Origin: Caldovatus sediminis
Lineage (GTDB): Bacteria; Pseudomonadota; Alphaproteobacteria; Acetobacterales; Acetobacteraceae
Length of the DNA: 64,000 nucleotides
Reading direction: 5' to 3'
Assembly: GCF_014644455.1 (NCBI RefSeq)
Contig: NZ_BMKS01000001.1
Coordinates: forward strand, 310,001 to 374,000
Numbering within the stretch: the stretch's first letter is position 1; every line of letters begins with the position of its first letter. The translations under genes and the position numbers were made by a program. Under the pieces are notes generated by a model that saw only the letters and a program-made list of their open reading frames with translations, made no database searches and was not told the origin of the DNA. Positions 15,289 to 24,559 of this stretch are shown one piece after another.

Positions 15289-16188
15289 ATGGAGCCCGTC
15301 GCCACCGTCGCCCTGCGCACCGACACGCTGGAGGTCGCCTGCGAACTGCGCGGGCCGGAGGCGGGCCCGGCGGTGATCCTGCTGCACGGCTTCCCGGACG
15401 ACGCGCGCGCCTGGGACGGCGTCGCCGCGCCGCTCGCCGAGGCCGGCTGCCGCGTGGTGGTGCCGTTCCTCCGCGGCTGCGGCGCGACGCGGTTCCTGCG
15501 CGCGGAGACGCCGCGCTCCGGCGAGCAGGCGGCGCTCGGCCACGACCTGCGCGCGCTGATGGACGCGCTGCGCATCCCGCGCGCCGTGCTCGCCGGCTAC
15601 GACTGGGGCGGGCGCGCGGCCTGCGTCGTCGCGGCGCTGTGGCCGGAGCGCGCGGTCGGCCTCGTCACCGGCAACGGCTACAACATCCAGGACATCGCCG
15701 CCTCCGCGCGCCCCGCCTCGCCGGCGCAGGAGCTGCGCTACTGGTACCACTGGTACTTCCACACCGAGCGCGGCCGCGCCGGTCTTGCCGAGAACCGGCG
15801 GGGGATCTGCCGCCTGCTGTGGGAATTGTGGTCGCCGACCTGGCGCTTCGACGACGCGACCTTCGAACGCACCGCGGCGAGCTTCGACAACCCCGACTTC
15901 GTGGAGGTGGTGATCCACTCCTACCGCCACCGCCACCGCGCCGCGCCGGGCGATCCCGCGCTGGCGCCGATCGAGGCGCGGCTCGCGCGGCGCCCGGCGA
16001 TCGCCGTGCCGGCCATCTGCCTGCACGGCGCGGCGGACGGGGTGAGCCCGCCGGCGGACAGCGAGGGCCATGCGCGCCACTTCACCGGCCCCTATGAGCG
16101 CCGCGTCCTCCCCGGCGTCGGCCATTTCCTGCCGCGCGAGGCGCCGGAGGCGCATGTGCGCGCGGTGCTGGAGCTGCTGGGGCGGTAG
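15289..16188 (+). CDS. Alpha/beta hydrolase (epoxide hydrolase / haloacetate dehalogenase type)
   Basis: 299 residues. HGFPDD oxyanion motif near residue 33, nucleophile Asp105 in GYDWGG (an Asp nucleophile is typical of epoxide hydrolases and dehalogenases, versus Ser in esterases), and catalytic His in LPGVGHFLPREAP. A tryptophan/tyrosine-rich cap (ELRYWYHWYFHTERGR) sits mid-protein. It starts 19 bp after the MaoC-PTA fusion and converges with the following minus-strand gene. Substrate unknown. Confidence 0.82.
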   Translation: MEPVATVALRTDTLEVACELRGPEAGPAVILLHGFPDDARAWDGVAAPLAEAGCRVVVPFLRGCGATRFLRAETPRSGEQAALGHDLRALMDALRIPRAVLAGYDWGGRAACVVAALWPERAVGLVTGNGYNIQDIAASARPASPAQELRYWYHWYFHTERGRAGLAENRRGICRLLWELWSPTWRFDDATFERTAASFDNPDFVEVVIHSYRHRHRAAPGDPALAPIEARLARRPAIAVPAICLHGAADGVSPPADSEGHARHFTGPYERRVLPGVGHFLPREAPEAHVRAVLELLGR

Positions 16189-16219
16189 GTCAGGCCTCGT
16201 CCGGCGGCGGCGGCGCCGC

Positions 16220-17101
16220 TCAGCCGCCGCCGCGCAGCATGCGGATGATGCCGGAGAAGTCCGCCTCCGCGCCGCCCTGCTCGAGGAAGCGCCGGTAGAG
16301 CGCGAGCGCCTGCGCGCCGAGCGGCGTCTCGACGCCGGCGGCGCGCGCCGCCTCCTGCGCCAGGCCGAGGTCCTTGGCCATCAGCGCGGCGGCGAAGCCG
16401 GGCCTGTAGTCGCGGTTGGCGGGGCTCGCCGGCACCGGGCCCGGCACCGGGCAGTAGGTGGAGAGCGACCAGGACTGGCCGGAGGAGCGCGACATCACGT
16501 CGAACAGGGCCTGGTGCGAGAGGCCGAGCTTCTCGGCCAGCACGAAGGCCTCGCAGGTGACGATCATGGTCGCGGCGAGAACCATGTTGTTGCAGGTCTT
16601 GGCCGCCTGGCCGGCGCCGGCCTCGCCGCAATGCAGCACGTTGCGGCCCATCGCCCTGAGGATCGGCTCGGCGCGCGCGAAGGCGTCGGCCGGGCCGCCG
16701 ACCATGAAGGTGAGGGTCGCCGCCTCCGCCCCCATCACGCCGCCCGAGACCGGGGCGTCCAGCATGGGGCGGCCCACCGCGGCGGCGACCTCGCGCGCCG
16801 TCGCGACGTCGATGGTCGAGCAGTCCACCAGCACCGCGCCCGGATCGCTCGCCGCCGCCATGCCGCCCGTGCCGAGCCAGGCGTCGCGCACCTGCTCGCC
16901 CGCCGGCAGCATGGTGAGGACGAACTCCGCCCCGCGCGCCGCCTCCGCCGCCGATCCGGCCGGGGTGACGCCGGCCGCGGCGGCGCGGGCCAGCGCCTCC
17001 GGAACGATGTCGAAGCCGGTCACCGCGTGGCCCGCCCTGGCCAGGTTGCGCGCCATCGGTCCGCCCATGTTGCCGAGGCCGACAAAGCCGATCCGCGCCA
17101 T
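16220..17101 (-). CDS. 3-hydroxyisobutyrate dehydrogenase family oxidoreductase
   Basis: 293 residues of the beta-hydroxyacid dehydrogenase family. Rossmann motif IGFVGLGNMGGPMARNL at the N-terminus, substrate-site DAPVSGGVMGAEAATLTFMVGG, and catalytic lysine in GAGQAAKTCNNM. MmsB oxidises 3-hydroxyisobutyrate to methylmalonate semialdehyde in valine degradation. I chose the ATG of MARIGFVG; an in-frame upstream ATG adds 17 unrelated residues. It follows an SDR gene on the same strand 53 bp away. A tartronate semialdehyde reductase is the main alternative. Confidence 0.85.
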   Translation of the reverse strand: MARIGFVGLGNMGGPMARNLARAGHAVTGFDIVPEALARAAAAGVTPAGSAAEAARGAEFVLTMLPAGEQVRDAWLGTGGMAAASDPGAVLVDCSTIDVATAREVAAAVGRPMLDAPVSGGVMGAEAATLTFMVGGPADAFARAEPILRAMGRNVLHCGEAGAGQAAKTCNNMVLAATMIVTCEAFVLAEKLGLSHQALFDVMSRSSGQSWSLSTYCPVPGPVPASPANRDYRPGFAAALMAKDLGLAQEAARAAGVETPLGAQALALYRRFLEQGGAEADFSGIIRMLRGGG

Positions 17102-17154
17102 CGCCGCGCCCTCCTCCCCGTGAATGCCGCCGCCAGGGTAGGCGGCGCGCACGG

Positions 17155-17952
17155 TCAGAGGAAGGCGCCGTCGATCGGCAGGCCGACGCCCGAGACGTAG
17201 CTCGCCGCGTCGGAGCAGAGGAAGCCGATCACCGCCGCCACCTCATGCGCCTCTCCGGCGCGGCCCATCGGCAGGTCGCGCAGCATCGCCGCGCGCGCCT
17301 CCTCCGGCAGGGCGTCGAAGCGGGCGCGGATGCGGCTGCCCTGCTCGGCGAGGATCAGCGCCGGCATCACCGCGTTCACCGTGATGCCGTGCGGTGCCTC
17401 GTCCTTGGCGAGCTGCGCGGTGAAGCCGAGCAGCGCCGCCTTGGCCGCGGCGTAGGCGAGCCGCGCCCCCTGCGTCGTCACCGGACCCCTGCGCCCGCGC
17501 GCGACGGTGGAGGAGAGGTTCACCACCCGCCCGTAGCGCCGCGCGCGCATCCCCGGCACCACGGCGCGGCAGCAGAGGAAGGCGCTGGTCAGGTTGAGGT
17601 CGAGCACGGCGCGCCAGCGCGCCTCGTCCATCTCCTCGATCGCGCGCACCGGCGTCGGGCCGGAGCCGCCGGCGATGTTGACCAGCGCGTCGATCCGCCC
17701 GAGGCGCTCCGCCTCCGCGACGGCGGCGGCGACCTGCGCCGCGTCGGTGACGTCGGCGACGCGCCAGGCGGCGCGCGCGCCGGAATCGCGCAGCCGCGCG
17801 GCGAGGTCCTCGAGCGGAGCGGCGTCGAGGTCGGTCAGGAACACCGCCATGCCCTGCGCGGCGAGCCGGCGGCAGACCGCCGCGCCGATGCCGCCCGCGG
17901 CGCCGGTGACGAAGGCCCAGCGCGGCTCGGCGGGGGTGGTGTCGGCGGCCAT
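17155..17952 (-). CDS. Short-chain dehydrogenase/reductase (SDR)
   Basis: 265 residues of the classical SDR fold. Cofactor motif VTGAAGGIGAAVCRRL, NIAGGSGP (NNAG-like), Ser in NLSST and the YxxxK pair in YAAAKAALLGFT. The C-terminus SDAASYVSGVGLPIDG is usual for FabG-like enzymes. Asp in TDLDAAP after the second strand suggests NAD preference (inference). The start is ATG at 17952 with AGGAGA a few bases upstream; the longer frame lacks support. It is divergent from the first TauD dioxygenase gene. Confidence 0.85.
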   Translation of the reverse strand: MAADTTPAEPRWAFVTGAAGGIGAAVCRRLAAQGMAVFLTDLDAAPLEDLAARLRDSGARAAWRVADVTDAAQVAAAVAEAERLGRIDALVNIAGGSGPTPVRAIEEMDEARWRAVLDLNLTSAFLCCRAVVPGMRARRYGRVVNLSSTVARGRRGPVTTQGARLAYAAAKAALLGFTAQLAKDEAPHGITVNAVMPALILAEQGSRIRARFDALPEEARAAMLRDLPMGRAGEAHEVAAVIGFLCSDAASYVSGVGLPIDGAFL

Positions 17953-18098
17953 GGCGGGTCTCCTGCGCTGGGGGCGGGCGATCCATTCACCGATCGCCAC
18001 GCCACTGGCAAGTCGCGTGGCATGGGCCGGCTGGACAAGGGCCGCGATCGCCCTACCGTTGGCACGGCCGCCGGCGGCGCGAGGAGCGGGAGGATGCG

Positions 18099-19151
18099 AT
18101 GGGGATGCTGCGCGAACCGATCACCGGACCGAGCGCCTGGGACCGCGCCGCGATGGAGCGCGACCCGTCCTGGATCCTGCGCCTCACTCCCGCCCAGGCC
18201 GCCGAGGTGGACGCGGCGGTGGAGCGCGTCGCGGCGCGCGGCCTGCGCGGGGCGGAGTTCGGGCGGGAGGACTTCCCGCTGCCGACGCTGGCGCCGCTGC
18301 TCGCCCGCGCGCTCAGGGACCTGGAGACCGGCCGCGGCGTGGTGCTGCTCCGCGGCCTGCCGGTCGATCCCCTGGACGTGGAGCGCGCGGGGCGCATCGC
18401 CTGGGGCCTCGGCGTGCATCTCGGCCGCCCGCTGCGCCAGATCCCGCGCGTCAACCTCGCCGGCTGGCGCGACAACCTGATCGGCCACATCGCCGATCAG
18501 GGGATCGACTACAACGCGCCCAACGCCATCGGCTCCGGCACCAGCGCGGAGCAGATGCCGCATGTGGACGGCTCCGACCTTGTCGCCCTGCTCTGCGTGC
18601 GCCCGGCGGCGGACGGCGGCGGCGTCAGCCGCGTGGTCAGCTCCATGCGCATCTACAACGCGCTGCTGGAACGCCACCCGGACCTGCTCGAGGTGCTGTA
18701 CGAGGGCTTCTACCACGACCTGCGCGGCGACGAGGCGAAGGGCAGCGGCCTGAGGGTGACGCCGCACCGCATCCCGGTGTTCAGCTGGTTCGGCGGAGTG
18801 CTGAGCTGCAACTTCAACGTGAAGACCGTCGAGCAGGGCGCGGCGAAGCGCGGCGTGCCGCTCTCGCCGCGCGAGCGGGCGGCGCTCGACGCGATGCTCG
18901 CCTTGGCGCTCGATCCCGCCTTCTCGATCGAGATGCGGTTCGAGTCCGGCGACTTCCAGCTCGTCAACAACTACACCGTGCTGCACAGCCGCACCGCCTG
19001 GCGCGACCCGCCGGAGCCGGAGCGGCGGCGCCTGCTGCTGCGGCTGTGGCTCAAGAGCTTCGCCTCGCGTCCGCTCGCACCCGATTTCGCAGGCGGCTAC
19101 GTCACGGGCGCCGCCCACGACGTGTCGCGCGCGACGCTCGCCGCGTCCTGA
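18099..19151 (+). CDS. TauD/TfdA-family Fe(II)/2-oxoglutarate dioxygenase, copy 1
   Basis: 350 residues. Iron ligands: His155 and Asp157 in MPHVDGSD and the distal His296 in NYTVLHSRTAW. The Arg-rich strand RRRLLLRLWL after it supplies the 2-oxoglutarate carboxylate contact. Such enzymes hydroxylate a substrate while oxidising 2-oxoglutarate to succinate. The target cannot be told from sequence; this subgroup is usually annotated only as TauD/TfdA or taurine catabolism dioxygenase. It faces a second family member tail to tail with a 7-bp gap, and both share the PLPTLAP and LLRGLPV blocks, so they are paralogues. Confidence 0.85.
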   Translation: MGMLREPITGPSAWDRAAMERDPSWILRLTPAQAAEVDAAVERVAARGLRGAEFGREDFPLPTLAPLLARALRDLETGRGVVLLRGLPVDPLDVERAGRIAWGLGVHLGRPLRQIPRVNLAGWRDNLIGHIADQGIDYNAPNAIGSGTSAEQMPHVDGSDLVALLCVRPAADGGGVSRVVSSMRIYNALLERHPDLLEVLYEGFYHDLRGDEAKGSGLRVTPHRIPVFSWFGGVLSCNFNVKTVEQGAAKRGVPLSPRERAALDAMLALALDPAFSIEMRFESGDFQLVNNYTVLHSRTAWRDPPEPERRRLLLRLWLKSFASRPLAPDFAGGYVTGAAHDVSRATLAAS

Positions 19152-19158
19152 TCCGTCG

Positions 19159-20238
19159 CTACTCCGGCTCGAGCACGAATTTCAGCGTCGTCCCGCGCGT
19201 GACGATGCCGCCGCGGTCGCCCGGCGTCACCGAGCCGTAGCGCTGGGCGAAGGCCGGCGGCAGCGGGCGGCCCTGCTTCGGCGCGAGCCACAGCCGCAGC
19301 AGGTGGCGCCGCCGCTCCGGCTCCGGCCAGTCCTCGAAGTCGCCGCGGCTGTGCAGGACCTGGTGGTTGTGCAGGAACTGCATGTCGCCGGGCCGGAACT
19401 CCATCGGCAGGTTCAGCGCCGGCTCGTTCGCCAGCGCGTCGAGCATGTCGAGCGCCGCGTGCTCGGCCTCCGTCAGCCGCCGCGCCTGCGGGAAGTTCGC
19501 CTGCGCCGAGCGGATGTACTGGCCGGTGTAGATCGTCGTGAGCCGCTCCGCATACCAGTTGAACACCGGCAGCTCGAACCAGGGCAGCATGCCGGGCGGC
19601 ACCTCGCCGCGGCGGTCCACCGGGAAGGGGTTGAACAGCGCGCGCCACAGCTCCGGCGCGCGGCGCAGCATCTCGTCGTGCAGCGTGACGGAGCTGACGA
19701 TGCGGCTCTCCCCGCCCCGTTTCGCCGTCCGCAGGCAGAGCAGGCCGACGACGTCGCAGGAATCGGTGTGGTATTCGAGCGCGCGGCTGGTCTGGTAGTA
19801 GCGGACGTTCGGGTCGCGGATGTCGAGGCCGAGGTCGCGCACATGGCCGAGCAGGTGGCCCTTGGCGTTCTGCGAGCGGAAGCTGCCGAGATGCGCGCCG
19901 ATGCCGAGATAGGCCGCCGCGCTCTCCGCGATCGTCCAGCGCTCCACCGGCAGGCCGCGCAGCAGCGCGAAGCCGCGGCCGTGCAGCAGCTCCTCGAGGA
20001 TGGCGGCGAGCCGCGGCGCCAGCGTCGGCAGCGGGAAGGTCGCCGGCGCGATCTCGGCCATCGAGCGGCCGGCGGCGAGATGGGCGCGCACCGCGCCCTC
20101 GATCTCGGCGATCTCCGCGGGGTCGAGCTCGTGGATCCAGTCGCGCCGCGCCGCCATCCCGGCGCCGCGCCAGGCGCCGGGACCGCCGATCGGGCCGGGC
20201 GGCAGCGGCGGGTCCCGGGACATGGCGGCCTCCGACAT
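19159..20238 (-). CDS. TauD/TfdA-family Fe(II)/2-oxoglutarate dioxygenase, copy 2
   Basis: 359 residues. Iron ligands: His157 and Asp159 in EYHTDSCD and the distal His in HNHQVLHSRGDFEDW. The Arg-rich RRRHLLRLWLAP follows, as in copy 1. AGGGAGAGG sits directly before the ATG at 20238; a second ATG at 20223 with GGAG 6 nt upstream is equally possible and would drop five residues. Clear resemblance to the convergent copy 1 (FPLPTLAP, FALLRGLPVERW, PEPERRR) indicates an old duplication with inversion. Confidence 0.85.
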   Translation of the reverse strand: MSEAAMSRDPPLPPGPIGGPGAWRGAGMAARRDWIHELDPAEIAEIEGAVRAHLAAGRSMAEIAPATFPLPTLAPRLAAILEELLHGRGFALLRGLPVERWTIAESAAAYLGIGAHLGSFRSQNAKGHLLGHVRDLGLDIRDPNVRYYQTSRALEYHTDSCDVVGLLCLRTAKRGGESRIVSSVTLHDEMLRRAPELWRALFNPFPVDRRGEVPPGMLPWFELPVFNWYAERLTTIYTGQYIRSAQANFPQARRLTEAEHAALDMLDALANEPALNLPMEFRPGDMQFLHNHQVLHSRGDFEDWPEPERRRHLLRLWLAPKQGRPLPPAFAQRYGSVTPGDRGGIVTRGTTLKFVLEPE

Positions 20239-20403
20239 CCTCTCCCTCCGCTCGAACGGTGCCGTCGGCCGGCGAGCCTCGCTCCGCCGCGGCGGGAAGT
20301 CCAGCCCCGCCGGCCGGCCTCCCTGGCGTGGCCGGCGGGCGCCGCGTAACCTCGCGCCGCCACCGGTCGCCGGACAAGGCAGGAAGCAGGGAAACACGTC
20401 CAG

Positions 20404-22554
20404 ATGAGCAGCGCGCGCCGCGCCGTCTATCGCCACGCCGACCTCGCCCGCCTCTTCGCCCCGCGAAGCATCGCGATCATCGGCGCCTCGCCGCGCGCCG
20501 GCTCCTTCGGCGAGCGGACGCTCAACGCCCTCGCGCACTACGACGGCCGGGTCCACCTGGTGAACGCGCGCTACGAGCGCGTCGGCGACCGCCCCTGCCA
20601 TCCCTCCGTCGCCGCGCTGCCGGAGGTGCCCGACTGCGCCATCATCGTCGTCGCGCGCGAGGCGGTGGAGCCGATCGTCGAGGAGTGCATCGCCGCCGGC
20701 GTCGGCGGCGCGATGATCTACGCCTCCGGCTACAGCGAGACCGGCCGGCCCGAGCGCATCGCGCAGCAGCGGCGCCTGACCGAGCTCGCCCGCGCCGGCC
20801 GCATGCCGATCGTCGGGCCGAACTGCATCGGCATGCTCAACTTCCGCAGCCGCGCCGGCGTCACCTTCATGCAGATCCCCCGGCTGCCGGAGCCGCGGCC
20901 GCACGCGGTCGGGCTGATCAGCCAGTCGGGCGCGCTCGGCTTCTCGCTCGCCCAGGCGCACGAGCGCGGCGCCTCCTTCAGCCACCTGCTGACCACCGGC
21001 AATTCCTGCGACGTGGACGTGGCGGATTGCATCGCCTACCTCGCCGAGGACCCGGACTGCGCCGTGATCGCCTGCGTCTTCGAGGGGATGCCCGACCCGA
21101 CGCGGCTGCTGGAGGCGGCCGAGGTCGCGGAGGCGGCGGACAAGCCGCTCGTGCTCTACAAGCTCGGCACCGGCGAGGAGGGGGCGGCGGCGGCGATGTC
21201 GCACACCGGCTCGCTCGCCGGCTCCATGGCGGCCTACGGCGCGGCCTTCGATCGCGCCGGCGCGATCCTGGTCGAGGACTTCGAGGCGCTGGTCGAGACG
21301 GCGAGCTTCCTCGCCAAGGTGCCGCGGCGCCCGGCCGCGCGCGGCGCGGCGGTGGTCGCGGTCTCCGGCGGCTCCGCCATCATGGCCGCGGATCGCGCCG
21401 AGGTGCACGGCGTGCCGCTGCCGCAGCCGAAGCCGGAGGTGCGCGCGGTGCTGGAGGCGCGCATCCCGGAATTCGGCTCGCCCCGCAACCCCTGCGACGT
21501 GACGGCGCAGGTCGCCAACGACCCGGATTCGCTCACCGCCTGCGCCGAGGCGCTGCTCGGGGACGACGCCTACGGCGTGCTGATCTATCCGCAGATCTAC
21601 GCGACCGAGCTGTCCTCGCAGCGCGTCGCGATGCTCTCCGACCTCGCGCGCCGCATGGCCAAGCCGGTCTGCATCGTCTGGACCACGGAGTGGCTGGAGG
21701 GCCCGGGCTCGCGCGCCGCGGAGGAGGATCCGCGCGTCGCGCTGTTCCGCTCCACCGACCGCTGCTTCGCCGCCCTCGCCGCCTGGCACGCGCGCGCGGC
21801 GCGGCGGGCGGCCGGCCCGCGCCGCTGGACGCGCCGCTCCGCGCCGGAGGCCGCGGCCGAGGCGGCGGCGCTGCTCGATGCCGCGGCGCCCGGCGCGACG
21901 CTGACCGAGCGCGAGGCGAAGCGCGCGCTCGCCGCCTACGGCGTGCCGGTCGTGCCCGAACGCCTCGCGCGCAGCGTGGAGGAGGCGGTCGCCGCCGCCG
22001 CCGCGCTCGGCTATCCGGTCGCGGTGAAGGTCGAGAGCCCCGACCTGCCGCACAAGACGGAGGCCGGGGTGATCCGCCTCGGCCTCCGGGACGAGGGCGA
22101 GCTGCGCGCCGCCTACGCGGCGGTGATGGCGAACGCCGGGCGCGTCGCGCCGCCGCCGCGGATCAACGGCGTGCTGGTGCAGCCGATGGCGCGCCCGGGC
22201 GTGGAGGTGATGGTGGGCGGGCGGATGGACCCGCAATTCGGGCCGCTCGTGCTGGTCGGCCTCGGCGGCGTGCTGGTCGAGCTGATGCGCGACAGCGCCA
22301 CCGCCCTCGCCCCGGTCACGGCGGAGGAGGCGCGGGCGATGCTGCGGCGGCTGAAGGGCTTCCGCGCCCTGCAGGGCTTCCGCGGCGCGCCGCCGGCCGA
22401 CCTCGACCGGCTGGCCGACATCGTCTGCCGCCTGTCGGAGTTCCTCGCCGACCAGCGGGAGCGCATCGCGGAGCTGGACGTCAACCCGATCATCTGCGCC
22501 GGCGCCGAGGCGGTGGCGGTGGACGCGCTGATCGTGCGGAGCGGGGGCGCATAG
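20404..22554 (+). CDS. ADP-forming acyl-CoA synthetase (acetate--CoA ligase family)
   Basis: 716 residues. Domain order: CoA-binding Rossmann domain (FAPRSIAIIGASPRAGSFG), two succinyl-CoA-ligase-like flavodoxin domains with the phospho-histidine loop AAAMSHTGSLAG, then a C-terminal ATP-grasp domain (TLTEREAKRALAAYGVPVVPE, HKTEAGVIRLGL, GVEVMVGGRMDPQFGPLVLVGLGG). Such single-chain enzymes convert acyl-CoA, ADP and phosphate to acid, CoA and ATP, or the reverse. There is no GNAT domain, so it is not a Pat-type acetyltransferase. It is divergent from the second dioxygenase. Substrate unknown. Confidence 0.87.
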   Translation: MSSARRAVYRHADLARLFAPRSIAIIGASPRAGSFGERTLNALAHYDGRVHLVNARYERVGDRPCHPSVAALPEVPDCAIIVVAREAVEPIVEECIAAGVGGAMIYASGYSETGRPERIAQQRRLTELARAGRMPIVGPNCIGMLNFRSRAGVTFMQIPRLPEPRPHAVGLISQSGALGFSLAQAHERGASFSHLLTTGNSCDVDVADCIAYLAEDPDCAVIACVFEGMPDPTRLLEAAEVAEAADKPLVLYKLGTGEEGAAAAMSHTGSLAGSMAAYGAAFDRAGAILVEDFEALVETASFLAKVPRRPAARGAAVVAVSGGSAIMAADRAEVHGVPLPQPKPEVRAVLEARIPEFGSPRNPCDVTAQVANDPDSLTACAEALLGDDAYGVLIYPQIYATELSSQRVAMLSDLARRMAKPVCIVWTTEWLEGPGSRAAEEDPRVALFRSTDRCFAALAAWHARAARRAAGPRRWTRRSAPEAAAEAAALLDAAAPGATLTEREAKRALAAYGVPVVPERLARSVEEAVAAAAALGYPVAVKVESPDLPHKTEAGVIRLGLRDEGELRAAYAAVMANAGRVAPPPRINGVLVQPMARPGVEVMVGGRMDPQFGPLVLVGLGGVLVELMRDSATALAPVTAEEARAMLRRLKGFRALQGFRGAPPADLDRLADIVCRLSEFLADQRERIAELDVNPIICAGAEAVAVDALIVRSGGA

Positions 22555-22568
22555 GCGCCGCCCACCCC

Positions 22569-24554
22569 CTACTGCACGCGGATCTCCGCCCGCGCCGCCG
22601 CGCCCTCCGCGTCGAGCACCGTGACGCGGTAGAAGCCGGGGCCGGGCGGGGTCCAGAGCGTCTCGCGCTTGGCCCGCTCGCCCGCGATCGGCACGCCGCC
22701 GACGAGGAAGGTCAGCGGGCGGCGCCCGCCGGCGGCGCGCAGCGTCACCGGCCCCGCGCCCGCGGCGAGGACCGCGCCGGGGGGCGGGAAGAGCAGGCGC
22801 AGGCGGTCCGGCGCCTCGCCGCCGGCCGGGGCGGGGCCGGGCCGCACCGGCAGGGGCGGCAGGGGCGCCGGCGGCAGCAGGTGGAACAGCCGCGCCAGGA
22901 CCGGCAGGGCGAGGTCCCGCCCCGTCGCGCCGGGCAGCGGCGTGCCGTCCGGCCTGCCCACCCACACCCCGGCGACATGCGCGGCATCGAAGCCGAGCGC
23001 CCAGGCGTCGCGCCCGCCCCAGCTCGTGCCGGTCTTCCAGGCCACGCCGCGCGGGCCGCCGCCGGGGAAGGGCTGCACCAGCACGCCCGCCACGGCGGCG
23101 GCGGCGCGCGCCTCCACCACCCGGCGCGGCGCCTCCGCCGGGGCATCCGCGCGCAGGCGCAGCGGCGCGGCCACGCCGCCGGTTCCGAGCGCGGCGTAGA
23201 GCGCGGCCAGCTCGCGCAGCGTCGTCCCCGCGCCGCCGAGCGCCAGCGGCAGCGAGGGCGCGGCGCCCGGCGGCAGGCGCGGCGGCGCGCCGGCGGCCTT
23301 CAGCGCGGCGGCGAAGCGCAGCGGCCCGAGCTGGTCGAGCAGCGCCACCGCGGGCAGGTTGAGCGACAGGCGCAGCGCCTCCGCCACGGTGAGGCGCCCG
23401 GCGAAGCCGCGGTCGAAATTCTCCGGCGCGTAGCCGCCGAAGCGCAGCGGCAGGTCGCTGACGAGGGTGTGCGGCGCCGCCACGCCGCTCTCGAAGGCCA
23501 GGGCGTAGAGGAAGGGCTTCAGCGCCGAGCCCGGCGAGCGCACGGCGCGCGTCAGGTCGAGCATGCCGGCGCGGCCCTCCTCGCCCCAGGCGCCGCCGAC
23601 CAGCGCGCGCACCTCGCGCGTGGCGAGCTCGGCGACGAGGATGGCGACGGAGGCGCGGTCCGGCAGGCCCTCCAGCGCCATGCCGGCGATCGCCTCGCTC
23701 GCGCGCTGCAGCGGCGCGGAGAGCGTGGTGGCGACGCGCGCCTCGCCCGGCGCGCGCGCGAGCTCGCGCGCGAGGTGCGGCGCGAGGCGCGGCATCGGCC
23801 GCCGCCAGGCCGGCACCGGCGCGGCGAGGGCGAGCGCGCGGTCCTCCGCCGAGAGCCCCGCGAGCGGCCCGGCGCGATGGCCGAGCACGGAATCGCGCGC
23901 GGCGCGGGCGCGCTCCGGGTGGCGGTCCGGGCGCGTCGCGGCGGGGCGGCGGGGAATGGCGACGAGCAGCGCCGCCTCCGCCGCATCGAGCCGCGCCGCG
24001 GGCCGCCCGAACCAGGCGAGCGCGCCGGCGCGGATGCCCTCCAGGTTGCCGCCCTGCGGGGCGAGGGTGAGCCAGATGCCGAGGATCTCGCGCTTGCTGA
24101 AGCGCGTCTCGAGCTGCACCGCGCGCGCGATCTCGACCAGCTTGGCGCCGAGGGTGCGGCGCGGGCGCGGCTCCAGCAGCCGCGCCGCCTGCATGGTCAG
24201 CGTCGAGCCGCCGGAGACGACGCGCCCGCCGGCGCGCGCCCACTGCACGGCGGCGCGGGCGAGCGCGATCGGGTCCACGCCGGGATGCCAGCGGAAGCGG
24301 CGGTCCTCGGCCGCGATCAGCATGGCGAGCAGGGCGGGCGGGACGTCCTCGGCCGCGGTGCGCAGCCGCCAGACGCCGCCGGGGGCGGGGAGGACGGCGA
24401 GGGGGCGGCCCTCCCGGTCGAGGATCTCGGTGCCGGTCGCGCGCAGGCGCGAGAGGTCGGGCGGGAACAGGCGATCGAGCGCGGCCGCCGCCCCCAGGGC
24501 GAGCAGCAGCGCACCGCCGGCGCGGGCGAGGATGCGCCTCCGGCGCGCCCGCAT
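22569..24554 (-). CDS. pbpC: Penicillin-binding protein 1C
   Basis: 661 residues, bifunctional peptidoglycan synthase of the PBP1C type, anchored by one N-terminal helix. Glycosyltransferase motifs: catalytic Glu83 in AAEDRRFRWHPGVDP, GGSTLTMQ and RKEI-like FSKREILGIWL. Transpeptidase motifs: SxxK (Ser343-Lys346, GSALKPF), SLN (395-397) and KTGTSWGGRDAW (505 on). The final 90 residues are the BiPBP_C beta domain. It starts 5 bp after the stop of the alpha-2-macroglobulin gene on the same strand; this pairing is conserved widely (E. coli yfhM-pbpC). Confidence 0.93.
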   Translation of the reverse strand: MRARRRRILARAGGALLLALGAAAALDRLFPPDLSRLRATGTEILDREGRPLAVLPAPGGVWRLRTAAEDVPPALLAMLIAAEDRRFRWHPGVDPIALARAAVQWARAGGRVVSGGSTLTMQAARLLEPRPRRTLGAKLVEIARAVQLETRFSKREILGIWLTLAPQGGNLEGIRAGALAWFGRPAARLDAAEAALLVAIPRRPAATRPDRHPERARAARDSVLGHRAGPLAGLSAEDRALALAAPVPAWRRPMPRLAPHLARELARAPGEARVATTLSAPLQRASEAIAGMALEGLPDRASVAILVAELATREVRALVGGAWGEEGRAGMLDLTRAVRSPGSALKPFLYALAFESGVAAPHTLVSDLPLRFGGYAPENFDRGFAGRLTVAEALRLSLNLPAVALLDQLGPLRFAAALKAAGAPPRLPPGAAPSLPLALGGAGTTLRELAALYAALGTGGVAAPLRLRADAPAEAPRRVVEARAAAAVAGVLVQPFPGGGPRGVAWKTGTSWGGRDAWALGFDAAHVAGVWVGRPDGTPLPGATGRDLALPVLARLFHLLPPAPLPPLPVRPGPAPAGGEAPDRLRLLFPPPGAVLAAGAGPVTLRAAGGRRPLTFLVGGVPIAGERAKRETLWTPPGPGFYRVTVLDAEGAAARAEIRVQ

Positions 24555-24559
24555 CGCCC

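Noticed and set aside
20404-22554. Pat-type protein acetyltransferase
   Set aside because: The protein has CoA-binding and ATP-grasp domains but no GNAT domain at either end.
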